Assembly: GCF_963576545.1 (NCBI RefSeq)
Contig: NW_026870418.1
Coordinates: 186,001-250,000, forward strand
Length of the DNA stretch: 64,000 bases
Direction of reading: 5' to 3'
Source: Limanda limanda
Lineage: Eukaryota; Chordata; Actinopteri; Pleuronectiformes; Pleuronectidae
Below the pieces are notes generated by a model. It made no database searches and was not told where the DNA came from. It saw nothing but the letters and a program-made list of their open reading frames with translations. A program made the translations under genes and the position numbers. Below are positions 1 to 10,515 of this stretch, one piece after another (position 1 is the first letter of the stretch; each line of letters begins with the position of its first letter).

Positions 1-120
1 CTTGAGCTTCTCCGACTTTCGGAAGGGTTAGGGTTAGGGTTAGGGATGAAAGCACATAGGAGAAAGAGATATTCTTGAATAACTTTTTTTGTGAAGGTCG
101 GAGAGACTTGCAAGTAGGCT

Positions 121-142
121 CTACCCCCACTAAATGGGGTAG
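121..142. other. Inverted repeat, 7-bp stem and 8-base loop (reference copy)
   Basis: CTACCCC and GGGGTAG flank the loop CACTAAAT at unit bases 12-33 of A. The stem is perfect in standard A monomers and loses one internal pair in the A-prime subtype. B has no equivalent stem. It could form a small cruciform or an RNA hairpin if transcribed. It has no U-run after it, so it is not a bacterial-type terminator. Confidence 0.7.
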
Positions 143-187
143 CGCGCATCGATCGGTACCATCCTTGAGCTTCTCCGACTTTCGGAA

Positions 188-208
188 GGGTTAGGGTTAG
201 GGTTAGGG
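188..208 (+). other. Telomere-type block GGG(TTAGGG)3, potential G-quadruplex (reference copy)
   Basis: Four G3 tracts separated by TTA loops, the canonical vertebrate-type telomeric G-quadruplex motif, on the + strand. It lies at unit bases 79-99 and recurs in about 240 of 277 complete A monomers. A monomers with one or two TTAGGG, and two with the first tract changed to AGG (starting 10516 and 13240), lack four G3 tracts. Each three-unit block also holds two overlapping TTAGGGTTA sites, the core recognised by Myb/SANT-type telomere proteins such as TRF1, TRF2 and Taz1. Folding and binding are inferred from motif knowledge. Confidence 0.9.
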
Positions 209-228
209 ATGAAAGCACATAGGAGAAA

Positions 229-272
229 GAGATATTCTTGAATAACTTTTTTTGTGAAGGTCGGAGAGACTT
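229..272 (+). other. 44-base conserved box shared by A and B (reference copy)
   Basis: From GAGATATTC to GAGAGACTT, including the T7 tract, A (unit bases 120-163) and B (112-155) are identical over 44 bases, although their first 80 bases are only about 70% identical. It is present in essentially every monomer. Most variation falls in the T tract: one base lost before B 12447, 15171, 33352, 33832 and 43712; T-to-C in some B; T-to-G in some A. It may be a recombination or conversion tract, or a protein-binding segment under constraint. Confidence 0.85.
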
Positions 273-427
273 GGAAAGTGGTTGCATCTGGACTAATTTG
301 GGTCCTGCGGATCGATTGGTACCATCCCCGAGCTTGTACGACCTTCGGAAGAGGTCGACCGACGAAATTCCCCCAAATCTGAGGAGATATTCTTGAATAA
401 CTTTTTTTGTGAAGGTCGGAGAGACTT
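273..427 (+). repeat. Reference B monomer (155 bp, no telomere repeat)
   Basis: First complete B monomer. It keeps the ATCGAT/GGTACC core and CTTCGGAAGA. Where A has its telomere block and linker, B has a different 31-base stretch containing the perfect palindrome GGTCGACC and then a CCCCC run. Its last 44 bases (384-427) are identical to the last 44 of A. B is always flanked by A on both sides. It is probably an ancient relative of A that either never acquired the TTAGGG block or lost it. The direction of change cannot be read from this window. Confidence 0.96.
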
Positions 428-590
428 GCAAGTAGGCTCTACCCCCACTAAATGGGGTTGCGCGCATCGATCGGTACCATTCTTGAGCTTCTCCGACTTT
501 CGGAAGGGTTAGGGTTAGGGTTAGGGATGAAAGCACATAGGAGAAAGAGATATTCTTGAATAACTTTTTTTGTGAAGGTCGGAGAGACTT
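428..590 (+). repeat. Reference A-prime monomer (A subtype that follows B)
   Basis: A subtype with T instead of A at unit base 32, so the segment after GGGG reads TTGCGCGC rather than TAGCGCGC. Every case of this change that I located sits in an A directly downstream of a B. Examples start at 428, 909, 1227, 1708, 2026, 3157, 3475, 11641, 27160, 35742 and 58331. The reverse does not hold: some A monomers after B keep TAG (for example 2833, 4282, 4600). The change breaks one pair in the 7-bp stem at unit bases 12-33. Confidence 0.9.
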
Positions 591-2188
591 GCAAGTAGGC
601 TCTACCCCCACTAAATGGGGTAGCGCGCATCGATCAGTACCATCCTTGAGCTTCTCCGACTTTCGGAAGGGTTAGGGTTAGGGTTAGGGATGAAAGCACA
701 TAGGAGAAAGAGATATTCTTGAATAACTTTTTTTGTGAAGGTCGGAGAGACTTGGAAAGTGGTTGCATCTGGACTAATTTGGGTCCTGCGGATCGATTGG
801 TACCATCCCCGAGCTTGTACGACCTTCGAAAGAGGTCGACCGACGAAATTCCCCCAAATCTGAGGAGATATTCTTGAATAACTTTTTTTGTGAAGGTCGG
901 AGAGACTTGCAAGTAGGCTCTACCCCCACTAAATGGGGTTGCGCGCATCGATCGGTACCATCCTTGAGCTTCTCCGACTTTCGGAAGGGTTAGGGTTAGG
1001 GTTAGGGATGAAAGCACATAGGAGAAAGAGATATTCTTGAATAACTTTTTTTGTGAAGGTCGGAGAGACTTGGAAAGTGGTTGCATCTGGACTAATTTGG
1101 GTCCTGCGGATCGATTGGTACCATCCCCGAGCTTGTACGACCTTCGGAAGAGGTCGACCGACGAAATTCCCCCAAATCTGAGGAGATATTCTTGAATAAC
1201 TTTTTTTGTGAAGGTCGGAGAGACTTGCAAGTAGGCTCTACCCCCACTAAATGGGGTTGCGCGCATCGATCAGTACCATCCTTGAGCTTCTCCGACTTTC
1301 GGAAGGGTTAGGGTTAGGGTTAGGGATGAAAGCACATAGGAGAAAGAGATATTCTTGAATAACTTTTTTTGTGAAGGTCGGAGAGACTTGCAAGTAGGCT
1401 CTACCCCCACTAAATGGGGTAGCGCGCATCGATCGGTACCATCCTTGAGCTTCTCCGACTTTCGTAAGGGTTAGGGTTAGGGTTAGGGATGAAAGCACAT
1501 AGGAGAAAGAGATATTCTTGAATAACTTTTTTTGTGAAGGTCGGAGAGACTTGGAAAGTGGTTGCATCTGGACTAATTTGGGTCCTGCGGATCGATTGGT
1601 ACCATCCCCGAGCTTGTACGACCTTCGGAAGAGGTCGACCGACGAAATTCCCCCAAATCTGAGGAGATATTCTTGAATAACTTTTTTTGTGAAGGTCGGA
1701 GAGACTTGCAAGTAGGCTCTACCCCCACTAAATGGGGTTGCGCGCATCGATCAGTACCATCCTTGAGCTTCTCCGACTTTCGGAAGGGTTAGGGTTAGGG
1801 TTAGGGATGAAAGCACATAGGAGAAAGAGATATTCTTGAATAACTTTTTTTGTGAAGGTCGGAGAGACTTGGAAAGTGGTTGCATCTGGACTAATTTGGG
1901 TCCTGCGGATCGATTGGTACCATCCCCGAGCTTGTACGACCTTCGGAAGAGGTCGACCGACGAAATTCCCCCAAATCTGAGGAGATATTCTTGAATAACT
2001 TTTTTTGTGAAGGTCGGAGAGACTTGCAAGTAGGCTCTACCCCCACTAAATGGGGTTGCGCGCATCGATCAGTACCATCCTTGAGCTTCTCCGACTTTCG
2101 GAAGGGTTAGGGTTAGGGTTAGGGATGAAAGCACATAGGAGAAAGAGATATTCTTGAATAACTTTTTTTGTGAAGGTCGGAGAGACTT

Positions 2189-5074
2189 GCAAGTAGGCTC
2201 TACCCCCACTAAATGGGGTAGCGCGCATCGATCGGTACCATCCTTGAGCTTCTCCGACTTTCGGAAGGGTTAGGGTTAGGGTTAGGGATGAAAGCACATA
2301 GGAGAAAGAGATATTCTTGAAAAACTTTTTTTGTGAAGGTCGGAGAGACTTGCAAGTAGGCTCTACCCCCACTAAATGGGGTAGCGCGCATCGATCGGTA
2401 CCATCCTTGAGCTTCTCCGACTTTCGGAAGGGTTAGGGTTAGGGTTAGGGATGAAAGCACATAGGAGAAAGAGATATTCTTGAATAACTTTTTTTGTGAA
2501 GGTCGGAGAGACTTGCAAGTAGGCTCTACCCCCACTAAATGGGGTAGCGCGCATCGATCGGTACCATCCTTGAGCTTCTCCGACTTTCGGAAGGGTTAGG
2601 GTTAGGGTTAGGGATGAAAGCACATAGGAGAAAGAGATATTCTTGAATAACTTTTTTTGTGAAGGTCGGAGAGACTTGGAAAGTGGTTGCATCTGGACTA
2701 ATTTGGGTCCTGCGGATCGATTGGTACCATCCCCGAGCTTGTACAACCTTCGGAAGAGGTCGACCGACGAAATTCCCCCAAATCTGAGGAGATATTCTTG
2801 AATAACTTTTTTTGTGAAGGTCGGAGAGACTTGCAAGTAGGCTCTACCCCCACTAAATGGGGTAGCGCGCATCGATCGGTACCATCCTTGAGCTTCTCCG
2901 ACTTTCGGAAGGGTTAGGGTTAGGGTTAGGGTTAGGGATGAAAGCACATAGGAGAAAGAGATATTCTTGAATAACTTTTTTTGTGAAGGTCGGAGAGACT
3001 TGGAAAGTGGTTGCATCTGGACTAATTTGGGTCCTGCGGATCGATTGGTACCATCCCCGAGCTTGTACGACCTTCGGAAGAGGTCGACCGACGAAATTCC
3101 CCCAAATCTGAGGAGATATTCTTGAATAACTTTTTTTGTGAAGGTCGGAGAGACTTGCAAGTAGGCTCTACCCCCACTAAATGGGGTTGCGCGCATCGAT
3201 CAGTACCATCCTTGAGCTTCTCCGACTTTCGGAAGGGTTAGGGTTAGGGTTAGGGATGAAAGCACATAGGAGAAAGAGATATTCTTGAATAACTTTTTTT
3301 GTGAAGGTCGGAGAGACTTGGAAAGTGGTTGCATCTGGACTAATTTGGGTCCTGCAGATCGATTGGTACCATCCCCGAGCTTGTACGACCTTCGGAAGAG
3401 GTCGACCGACGAAATTCCCCCAAATCTGAGGAGATATTCTTGAATAACTTTTTTTGTGAAGGTCGGAGAGACTTGCAAGTAGGCTCTACCCCCACTAAAT
3501 GGGGTTGCGCGCATCGATCAGTACCATCCTTGAGCTTCTCCGACTTTCGGAAGGGTTAGGGTTAGGGTTAGGGATGAAAGCACATAGGAGAAAGAGATAT
3601 TCTTGAATAACTTTTTTTGTGAAGGTCGGAGAGACTTGCAAGTAGGCTCTACCCCCACTAAATGGGGTAGCGCGCATCGATCGGTACCATCCTTGAGCTT
3701 CTCCGACTTTCGGAAGGGTTAGGGTTAGGGTTAGGGATGAAAGCACATAGGAGAAAGAGATATTCTTGAATAACTTTTTTTGTGAAGGTCGGAGAGACTT
3801 GCAAGTAGGCTCTACCCCCACTAAATGGGGTAGCGCGCATCGATCGGTACCATCCTTGAGCTTCTCCGACTTTCGGAAGGGTTAGGGTTAGGGTTAGGGA
3901 TGAAAGCACATAGGAGAAAGAGATATTCTTGAATAACTTTTTTTGTGAAGGTCGGAGAGACTTGCAAGTAGGCTCTACCCCCACTAAATGGGGTAGCGCG
4001 CATCGATCGGTACCATCCTTGAGCTTCTCCGACTTTCGGAAGGGTTAGGGTTAGGGTTAGGGATGAAAGCACATAGGAGAAAGAGATATTCTTGAATAAC
4101 TTTTTTTGTGAAGGTCGGAGAGACTTGGAAAGTGGTTGCATCTGGACTAATTTGGGTCCTGCGGATCGATTGGTACCATCCCCGAGCTTGTACGACCTTC
4201 GGAAGAGGTCGACCGACGAAATTCCCCCAAATCTGAGGAGATATTCTTGAATAACTTTTTTTGTGAAGGTCGGAGAGACTTGCAAGTAGGCTCTACCCCC
4301 ACTAAATGGGGTAGCGCGCATCGATCGGTACCATCCTTGAGCTTCTCCGACTTTCGGAAGGGTTAGGGTTAGGGTTAGGGATGAAAGCACATAGGAGAAA
4401 GAGATATTCTTGAATAACTTTTTTTGTGAAGGTCGGAGAGACTTGGAAAGTGGTTGCATCTGGACTAATTTGGGTCCTGCGGATCGATTGGTACCATCCC
4501 CGAGCTTGTACGACCTTCGGAAGAGGTCGACCGACGAAATTCCCCCAAATCTGAGGAGATATTCTTGAATAACTTTTTTTGTGAAGGTCGGAGAGACTTG
4601 CAAGTAGGCTCTACCCCCACTAAATGGGGTAGCGCGCATCGATCGGTACCATCCTTGAGCTTCTCCGACTTTCGGAAGGGTTAGGGTTAGGGTTAGGGAT
4701 GAAAGCACATAGGAGAAAGAGATATTCTTGAATAACTTTTTTTGTGAAGGTCGGAGAGACTTGGAAAGTGGTTGCATCTGGACTAATTTGGGTCCTGCGG
4801 ATCGATTGGTACCATCCCCGAGCTTGTACGACCTTCGGAAGAGGTCGACCGACGAAATTCCCCCAAATCTGAGGAGATATTCTTGAATAACTTTTTTTGT
4901 GAAGGTCGGAGAGACTTGCAAGTAGGCTCTACCCCCACTAAATGGGGTTGCGCGCATCGATCAGTACCATCCTTGAGCTTCTCCGACTTTCGGAAGGGTT
5001 AGGGTTAGGGATGAAAGCACATAGGAGAAAGAGATATTCTTGAATAACTTTTTTTTTGAAGGTCGGAGAGACTT
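2189..5074 (+). repeat. 2,886-bp HOR, copy a
   Basis: Eighteen monomers in the order A A A B A4 B A B A A A A B A B A B A2, where the number is the TTAGGG count if not three. The next period (5075-8117) repeats this order with one extra A2. Shared markers are TACAACC in the B before the A4 (2678 and 5564), CTGCAG in the third B (3320 and 6206), and the T9 tract in the closing A2 (4918 and 7961). The same HOR recurs in copy 2 at 18212-21097. Confidence 0.9.
2833..3001 (+). repeat. A4 monomer (four TTAGGG, 169 bp)
   Basis: An A monomer with one extra TTAGGG, giving five G3 tracts and three TTAGGGTTA sites. The same variant marks the equivalent place in all four large-block copies (2833, 18856, 37348, 47391) and the second ~3-kb HOR period in copies 1 and 2 (5719, 21742). 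All six are downstream of a B carrying TACAACC, so they appear to descend from a single expansion event. Confidence 0.95.
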
Positions 5075-8000
5075 GCAAGTAGGCTCTACCCCCACTAAAT
5101 GGGGTAGCGCGCATCGATCGGTACCATCTTTGAGCTTCTCCGACTTTCGGAAGGGTTAGGGTTAGGGTTAGGGATGAAAGCACATAGGAGAAAGAGATAT
5201 TCTTGAATAACTTTTTTTGTGAAGGTCGGAGAGACTTGCAAGTAGGCTCTACCCCCACTAAATGGGGTAGCACGCATCGATCGGTACCATCCTTGAGCTT
5301 CTCCGACTTTCGGAAGGGTTAGGGTTAGGGTTAGGGATGAAAGCACATAGGAGAAAGAGATATTCTTGAATAACTTTTTTTGTGAAGGTCGGAGAGACTT
5401 GCAAGTAGGCTCTACCCCCACTAAATGGGGTAGCGCGCATCGATCGGTACCATCCTTGAGCTTCTCCGACTTTCGGAAGGGTTAGGGTTAGGGTTAGGGA
5501 TGAAAGCACATAGGAGAAAGAGATATTCTTGAATAACTTTTTTTGTGAAGGTCGGAGAGACTTGGAAAGTGGTTGCATCTGGACTAATTTGGGTCCTGCG
5601 GATCGATTGGTACCATCCCCGAGCTTGTACAACCTTCGGAAGAGGTCGACCGACGAAATTCCCCCAAATCTGAGGAGATATTCTTGAATAACTTTTTTTG
5701 TGAAGGTCGGAGAGACTTGCAAGTAGGCTCTACCCCCACTAAATGGGGTAGCGCGCATCGATCGGTACCATCCTTGAGCTTCTCCGACTTTCGGAAGGGT
5801 TAGGGTTAGGGTTAGGGTTAGGGATGAAAGCACATAGGAGAAAGAGATATTCTTGAATAACTTTTTTTGTGAAGGTCGGAGAGACTTGGAAAGTGGTTGC
5901 ATCTGGACTAATTTGGGTCCTGCGGATCGATTGGTACCATCCCCGAGCTTGTACGACCTTCGGAAGAGGTCGACCGACGAAATTCCCCCAAATCTGAGGA
6001 GATATTCTTGAATAACTTTTTTTGTGAAGGTCGGAGAGACTTGCAAGTAGGCTCTACCCCCACTAAATGGGGTTGCGCGCATCGATCAGTACCATCCTTG
6101 AGCTTCTCCGACTTTCGGAAGGGTTAGGGTTAGGGTTAGGGATGAAAGCACATAGGAGAAAGAGATATTCTTGAATAACTTTTTTTGTGAAGGTCGGAGA
6201 GACTTGGAAAGTGGTTGCATCTGGACTAATTTGGGTCCTGCAGATCGATTGGTACCATCCCCGAGCTTGTACGACCTTCGGAAGAGGTCGACCGACGAAA
6301 TTCCCCCAAATCTGAGGAGATATTCTTGAATAACTTTTTTTGTGAAGGTCGGAGAGACTTGCAAGTAGGCTCTACCCCCACTAAATGGGGTTGCGCGCAT
6401 CGATCAGTACCATCCTTGAGCTTCTCCGACTTTCGGAAGGGTTAGGGTTAGGGTTAGGGATGAAAGCACATAGGAGAAAGAGATATTCTTGAATAACTTT
6501 TTTTGTGAAGGTCGGAGAGACTTGCAAGTAGGCTCTACCCCCACTAAATGGGGTAGCGCGCATCGATCGGTACCATCCTTGAGCTTCTCCGACTTTCGGA
6601 AGGGTTAGGGTTAGGGTTAGGGATGAAAGCACATAGGAGAAAGAGATATTCTTGAATAACTTTTTTTGTGAAGGTCGGAGAGACTTGCAAGTAGGCTCTA
6701 CCCCCACTAAATGGGGTAGCGCGCATCGATCGGTACCATCCTTGAGCTTCTCCGACTTTCGGAAGGGTTAGGGTTAGGGTTAGGGATGAAAGCACATAGG
6801 AGAAAGAGATATTCTTGAATAACTTTTTTTGTGAAGGTCGGAGAGACTTGCAAGTAGGCTCTACCCCCACTAAATGGGGTAGCGCGCATCGATCGGTACC
6901 ATCCTTGAGCTTCTCCGACTTTCGGAAGGGTTAGGGTTAGGGTTAGGGATGAAAGCACATAGGAGAAAGAGATATTCTTGAATAACTTTTTTTGTGAAGG
7001 TCGGAGAGACTTGGAAAGTGGTTTCATCTGGACTAATTTGGGTCCTGCGGATCGATTGGTACCATCCCCGAGCTTGTACGACCTTCGGAAGAGGTCGACC
7101 GACGAAATTCCCCCAAATCTGAGGAGATATTCTTGAATAACTTTTTTTGTGAAGGTCGGAGAGACTTGCAAGTAGGCTCTACCCCCACTAAATGGGGTAG
7201 CGCGCATCGATCGGTACCATCCTTGAGCTTCTCCGACTTTCGGAAGGGTTAGGGTTAGGGTTAGGGATGAAAGCACATAGGAGAAAGAGATATTCTTGAA
7301 TAACTTTTTTTGTGAAGGTCGGAGAGACTTGGAAAGTGGTTGCATCTGGACTAATTTGGGTCCTGCGGATCGATTGGTACCATCCCCGAGCTTGTACGAC
7401 CTTCGGAAGAGGTCGACCGACGAAATTCCCCCAAATCTGAGGAGATATTCTTGAATAACTTTTTTTGTGAAGGTCGGAGAGACTTGCAAGTAGGCTCTAC
7501 CCCCACTAAATGGGGTTGCGCGCATCGATCAGTACCATCCTTGAGCTTCTCCGACTTTCGGAAGGGTTAGGGTTAGGGTTAGGGATGAAAGCACATAGGA
7601 GAAAGAGATATTCTTGAATAACTTTTTTTGTGAAGGTCGGAGAGACTTGCAAGTAGGCTTTACCCCCACTAAATGGGGTAGCGCGCATCGATCGGTACCA
7701 TCCTTGAGCTTCTCCGACTTTCGGAAGGGTTAGGGTTAGGGATGAAAGCACATAGGAGAAAGAGATATTCTTGAATAACTTTTTTTGTGAAGGTCGGAGA
7801 GACTTGGAAAGTGGTTGCATCTGGACTAATTTGGGTCCTGCGGATCGATTGGTACCATCCCCGAGCTTGTACGACCTTCGGAAGAGGTCGACCGACGAAA
7901 TTCCCCCAAATCTGAGGAGATATTCTTGAATAACTTTTTTTGTGAAGGTCGGAGAGACTTGCAAGTAGGCTCTACCCCCACTAAATGGGGTTGCGCGCAT

Positions 8001-8117
8001 CGATCAGTACCATCCTTGAGCTTCTCCGACTTTCGGAAGGGTTAGGGTTAGGGATGAAAGCACATAGGAGAAAGAGATATTCTTGAATAACTTTTTTTTT
8101 GAAGGTCGGAGAGACTT
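5075..8117 (+). repeat. 3,043-bp HOR, copy b
   Basis: Nineteen monomers, the 2,886-bp HOR with one additional 157-bp A2 (7649). The opening three A monomers carry CATCTTTGAGC (5075) and GCACGC (5238), and the next period at 8118-8443 repeats both markers, giving the 3,043-bp offset. The single-monomer length difference fits unequal exchange between neighbouring periods. The copy-2 counterpart is 21098-24140. Confidence 0.88.
5719..5887 (+). repeat. A4 monomer (four TTAGGG, 169 bp)
   Basis: Second A4 of copy 1. It occupies the same place in the 5075-8117 HOR period as 2833-3001 does in the previous one, after the B with TACAACC at 5564. Confidence 0.95.
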
Positions 8118-9705
8118 GCAAGTATGCTCTACCCCCACTAAATGGGGTAGCGCGCATCGATCGGTACCATCTTTGAGCTTCTCCGACTTTCGGAAGGGTT
8201 AGGGTTAGGGTTAGGGATGAAAGCACATAGGAGAAAGAGATATTCTTGAATAACTTTTTTTGTGAAGGTCGGAGAGACTTGCAAGTAGGCTCTACCCCCA
8301 CTAAATGGGGTAGCACGCATCGATCGGTACCATCCTTGAGCTTCTCCGACTTTCGGAAGGGTTAGGGTTAGGGTTAGGGATGAAAGCACATAGGAGAAAG
8401 AGATATTCTTGAATAACTTTTTTTGTGAAGGTCGGAGAGACTTGCAAGTAGGCTCTACCCCCACTAAATGGGGTAGCGCGCATCGATCGGTACCATCCTT
8501 GAGCTTCTCCGACTTTCGGAAGGGTTAGGGTTAGGGTTAGGGATGAAAGCACATAGGAGAAAGAGATATTCTTGAATAACTTTTTTTGTGAAGGTCGGAG
8601 AGACTTGGAAAGTGGTTGCATCTGGACTAATTTGGGTCCTGCGGATCGATTGGTACCATCCCCGAGCTTGTACGACCTTCGGAAGAGGTCGACCGACGAA
8701 ATTCCCCCAAATCTGAGGAGATATTCTTGAATAACTTTTTTTGTGAAGGTCGGAGAGACTTGCAAGTAGGCTCTACCCCCACTAAATGGGGTAGCGCGCA
8801 TCGATCAGTACCATCCTTGAGCTTCTCCGACTTTCGGAAGGGTTAGGGTTAGGGATGAAAGCACATAGGAGAAAGAGATATTCTTGAATAACTTTTTTTG
8901 TGAAGGTCGGAGAGACTTGGAAAGTGGTTGCATCTGGACTAATTTGGGTCCTGCGGATCGATTGGTACCATCACCGAGCTTGTACGACCTTCGGAAGAGG
9001 TCGACCGACGAAATTCCCCCAAATCTGAGGAGATATTCTTGAATAACTTTTTTTGTGAAGGTCGGAGAGACTTGCAAGTAGGCTCTACCCCCACTAAATG
9101 GGGTTGCGCGCATCGATCGGTACCATCCTTGAGCTTCTCCGACTTTCGGAAGGGTTAGGGTTAGGGTTAGGGATGAAAGCACATAGGAGAAAGAGATATT
9201 CTTGAATAACTTTTTTTGTGAAGGTCGGAGAGACTTGCAAGTAGGCTTTACCCCCACTAAATGGGGTAGCGCGCATCGATCGGTACCATCCTTGAGCTTC
9301 TCCGACTTTCGGAAGGGTTAGGGATGAAAGCACATAGGAGAAAGAGATATTCTTGAATAACTTTTTTTGTGAAGGTCGGAGAGACTTGGAAAGTGGTTGC
9401 ATCTGGACTAATTTGGGTCCTGCGGATCGATTGGTACCATCCCCGAGCTTGTACGACCTTCGGAAGAGGTCGACCGACGAAATTCCCCCAAATCTGAGGA
9501 GATATTCTTGAATAACTTTTTTTGTGAAGGTCGGAGAGACTTGCAAGTAGGCTCTACCCCCACTAAATGGGGTAGCGCGCATCGATCGGTACCATCCTTG
9601 AGCTTCTCCGACTTTCGGAAGGGTTAGGGTTAGGGTTAGGGATGAAAGCACATAGGAGAAAGAGATATTCTTGAATAACTTTTTTTGTGAAGGTCGGAGA
9701 GACTT
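8118..9705 (+). repeat. Truncated third period of the ~3-kb HOR
   Basis: The period opens like its neighbours (A A A B) but continues A2 B A A1 B A rather than A4 B A B. The first A carries AAGTATGCTC in place of AAGTAGGCTC. The same altered order is the core of the 2,063-bp HOR at 23984-28109, so this segment looks like the ancestral or single-copy form of that HOR. Confidence 0.8.
9237..9387 (+). repeat. A1 monomer (single TTAGGG, 151 bp)
   Basis: Telomere block reduced to GGGTTAGGG, leaving only two G3 tracts and no TTAGGGTTA site. It also has GGCTTTACC for GGCTCTACC. The only other A1 monomers are 25260-25410 and 27323-27473, in the equivalent place of copies of the same HOR. The loss therefore happened once and was then amplified. 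Confidence 0.95.
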
Positions 9706-10515
9706 GCAAGTAGGCTCTACCCCCACTAAATGGGGTAGCGCGCATCGATCAGTACCATCCTTGAGCTTCTCCGACTTTCGGAAGGGTTAGGGTTAGGGTT
9801 AGGGATGAAAGCACATAGGAGAAAGAGATATTCTTGAATAACTTTTTTTGTGAAGGTCGGAGAGACTTGGAAAGTGGTTGCATCTGGACTAATTTGGGTC
9901 CTGCGGATCGATTGGTACCATCCCCGAGCTTGTACGACCTTCGGAAGAGGTCGACCGACGAAATTCCCCCAAATCTGAGGAGATATTCTTGAATAACTTT
10001 TTTTGTGAAGGTCGGAGAGACTTGCAAGTAGGCTCTACCCCCACTAAATGGGGTAGCGCGCATCGATCGGTACCATCCTTGAGCTTCTCCGACTTTCGGA
10101 AGGGTTAGGGTTAGGGTTAGGGATGAAAGCACATAGGAGAAAGAGATATTCTTGAATAACTTTTTTTGTGAAGGTCGGAGAGACTTGGAAAGTGGTTGCA
10201 AAGTGGTTGCATCTGGACTAATTTGGGTCCTGCGGATCGATTGGTACCATCCCCGAGCTTGTACGACCTTCGAAAGAGGTCGACCGACGAAATTCCCCCA
10301 AATCTGAGGAGATATTCTTGAATAACTTTTTTTGTGAAGGTCGGAGAGACTTGCAAGTAGGCTCTACCCCCACTAAATGGGATTGCGCGCATCGATCAGT
10401 ACCATCTTTGAGCTTCTCCGACTTTCGGAAGGGTTAGGGTTAGGGTTAGGGATGAAAGCACATAGGAGAAAGAGATATTCTTGAATAACTTTTTTTGTGA
10501 AGGTCGGAGAGACTT
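9706..10515 (+). repeat. Junction between copy 1 and the 2,724-bp HOR
   Basis: Monomers: A 9706, B 9869, A 10024, B 10187 (166 bp), A 10353. After about 9742 the array no longer follows copy 2 base for base. A 10353 has an unusual GGGATTGCG and CATCTTTGAGC. It contains no non-satellite sequence. Confidence 0.85.
10187..10352 (+). repeat. B monomer with 11-bp internal duplication (166 bp)
   Basis: AAGTGGTTGCA is present twice in direct succession near the start of this B (from about 10190). It is the only B longer than 155 bp in the window. It looks like a recent private slippage or microhomology event, since no other copy shares it. Confidence 0.95.

Larger units (their letters stand above)
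110..272 (+). repeat. Reference A monomer (163 bp, telomere-block type)
   Basis: First complete A monomer. In order it holds an inverted repeat (unit bases 12-33), GCGCGC followed by ATCGAT and GGTACC (about 34-51), a stretch ending TTTCGGAA (71-78), the telomere block GGG(TTAGGG)3 (79-99), a purine-rich linker (100-119), and a 44-base 3' box with a T7 tract (120-163). The first 80 bases align without gaps to monomer B at 56 of 80 positions (70%). Most A monomers differ from this one by 0-3 bases. It is a satellite unit with no coding role that I can support. Confidence 0.97.
1..9742 (+). repeat. Large duplicated block, copy 1 (left end outside window)
   Basis: This block matches 16024-25765 at a constant offset of 16,023 bp. 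Private variants shared at exactly that offset include CTTCGAAAG (829 and 16852), TTGAAAAAC (2322 and 18345), GTTTCATC (in B at 7013 and 23036) and CATCACCGAG (in B at 8919 and 24942). I saw no difference in the parts compared. Identity breaks near 9742, where copy 1 reads GCGCATCGATCAG and copy 2 reads GCACATCGGTCGG. B monomers start at 273, 754, 1072, 1553, 1871, 2678, 3002, 3320, 4127, 4445, 4763, 5564, 5888, 6206, 7013, 7331, 7806, 8607, 8919 and 9388. All other monomers are A, with two TTAGGG at 4918, 7649, 7961 and 8762, one at 9237, and four at 2833 and 5719. Confidence 0.93.

Noticed and set aside
121..142. Rho-independent terminator at the CTACCCC/GGGGTAG hairpin
   Set aside because: The context is eukaryotic, the stem is only 7 bp, and no T-run follows it.
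188..208. A true chromosome-end telomere
   Set aside because: TTAGGG runs never exceed four units and are always embedded in the monomer. No continuous telomeric tract occurs in the window.
349..356. GGTCGACC palindrome in B as an operator or recombination site
   Set aside because: An 8-bp palindrome is expected by chance at this level and no protein family can be named for it. It is noted only as a B marker.
340..365. CENP-B-box-like match in monomer B (CTTCGGAAGA then GGTCGACC)
   Set aside because: TTCG and the following A fit the box, but the CGGG half is CGAC and is one base out of register. It is not convincing as a CENP-B site.
3821..4957. 378-codon minus-strand open frame and dozens of similar frames (60-378 codons) throughout the window as protein genes
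   Set aside because: They are translations of the satellite in shifting frames, with many overlapping copies related by 163-bp steps, no unique sequence, and Leu-Thr or Pro-Asn runs from CCCTAA. No domain or start context supports coding.
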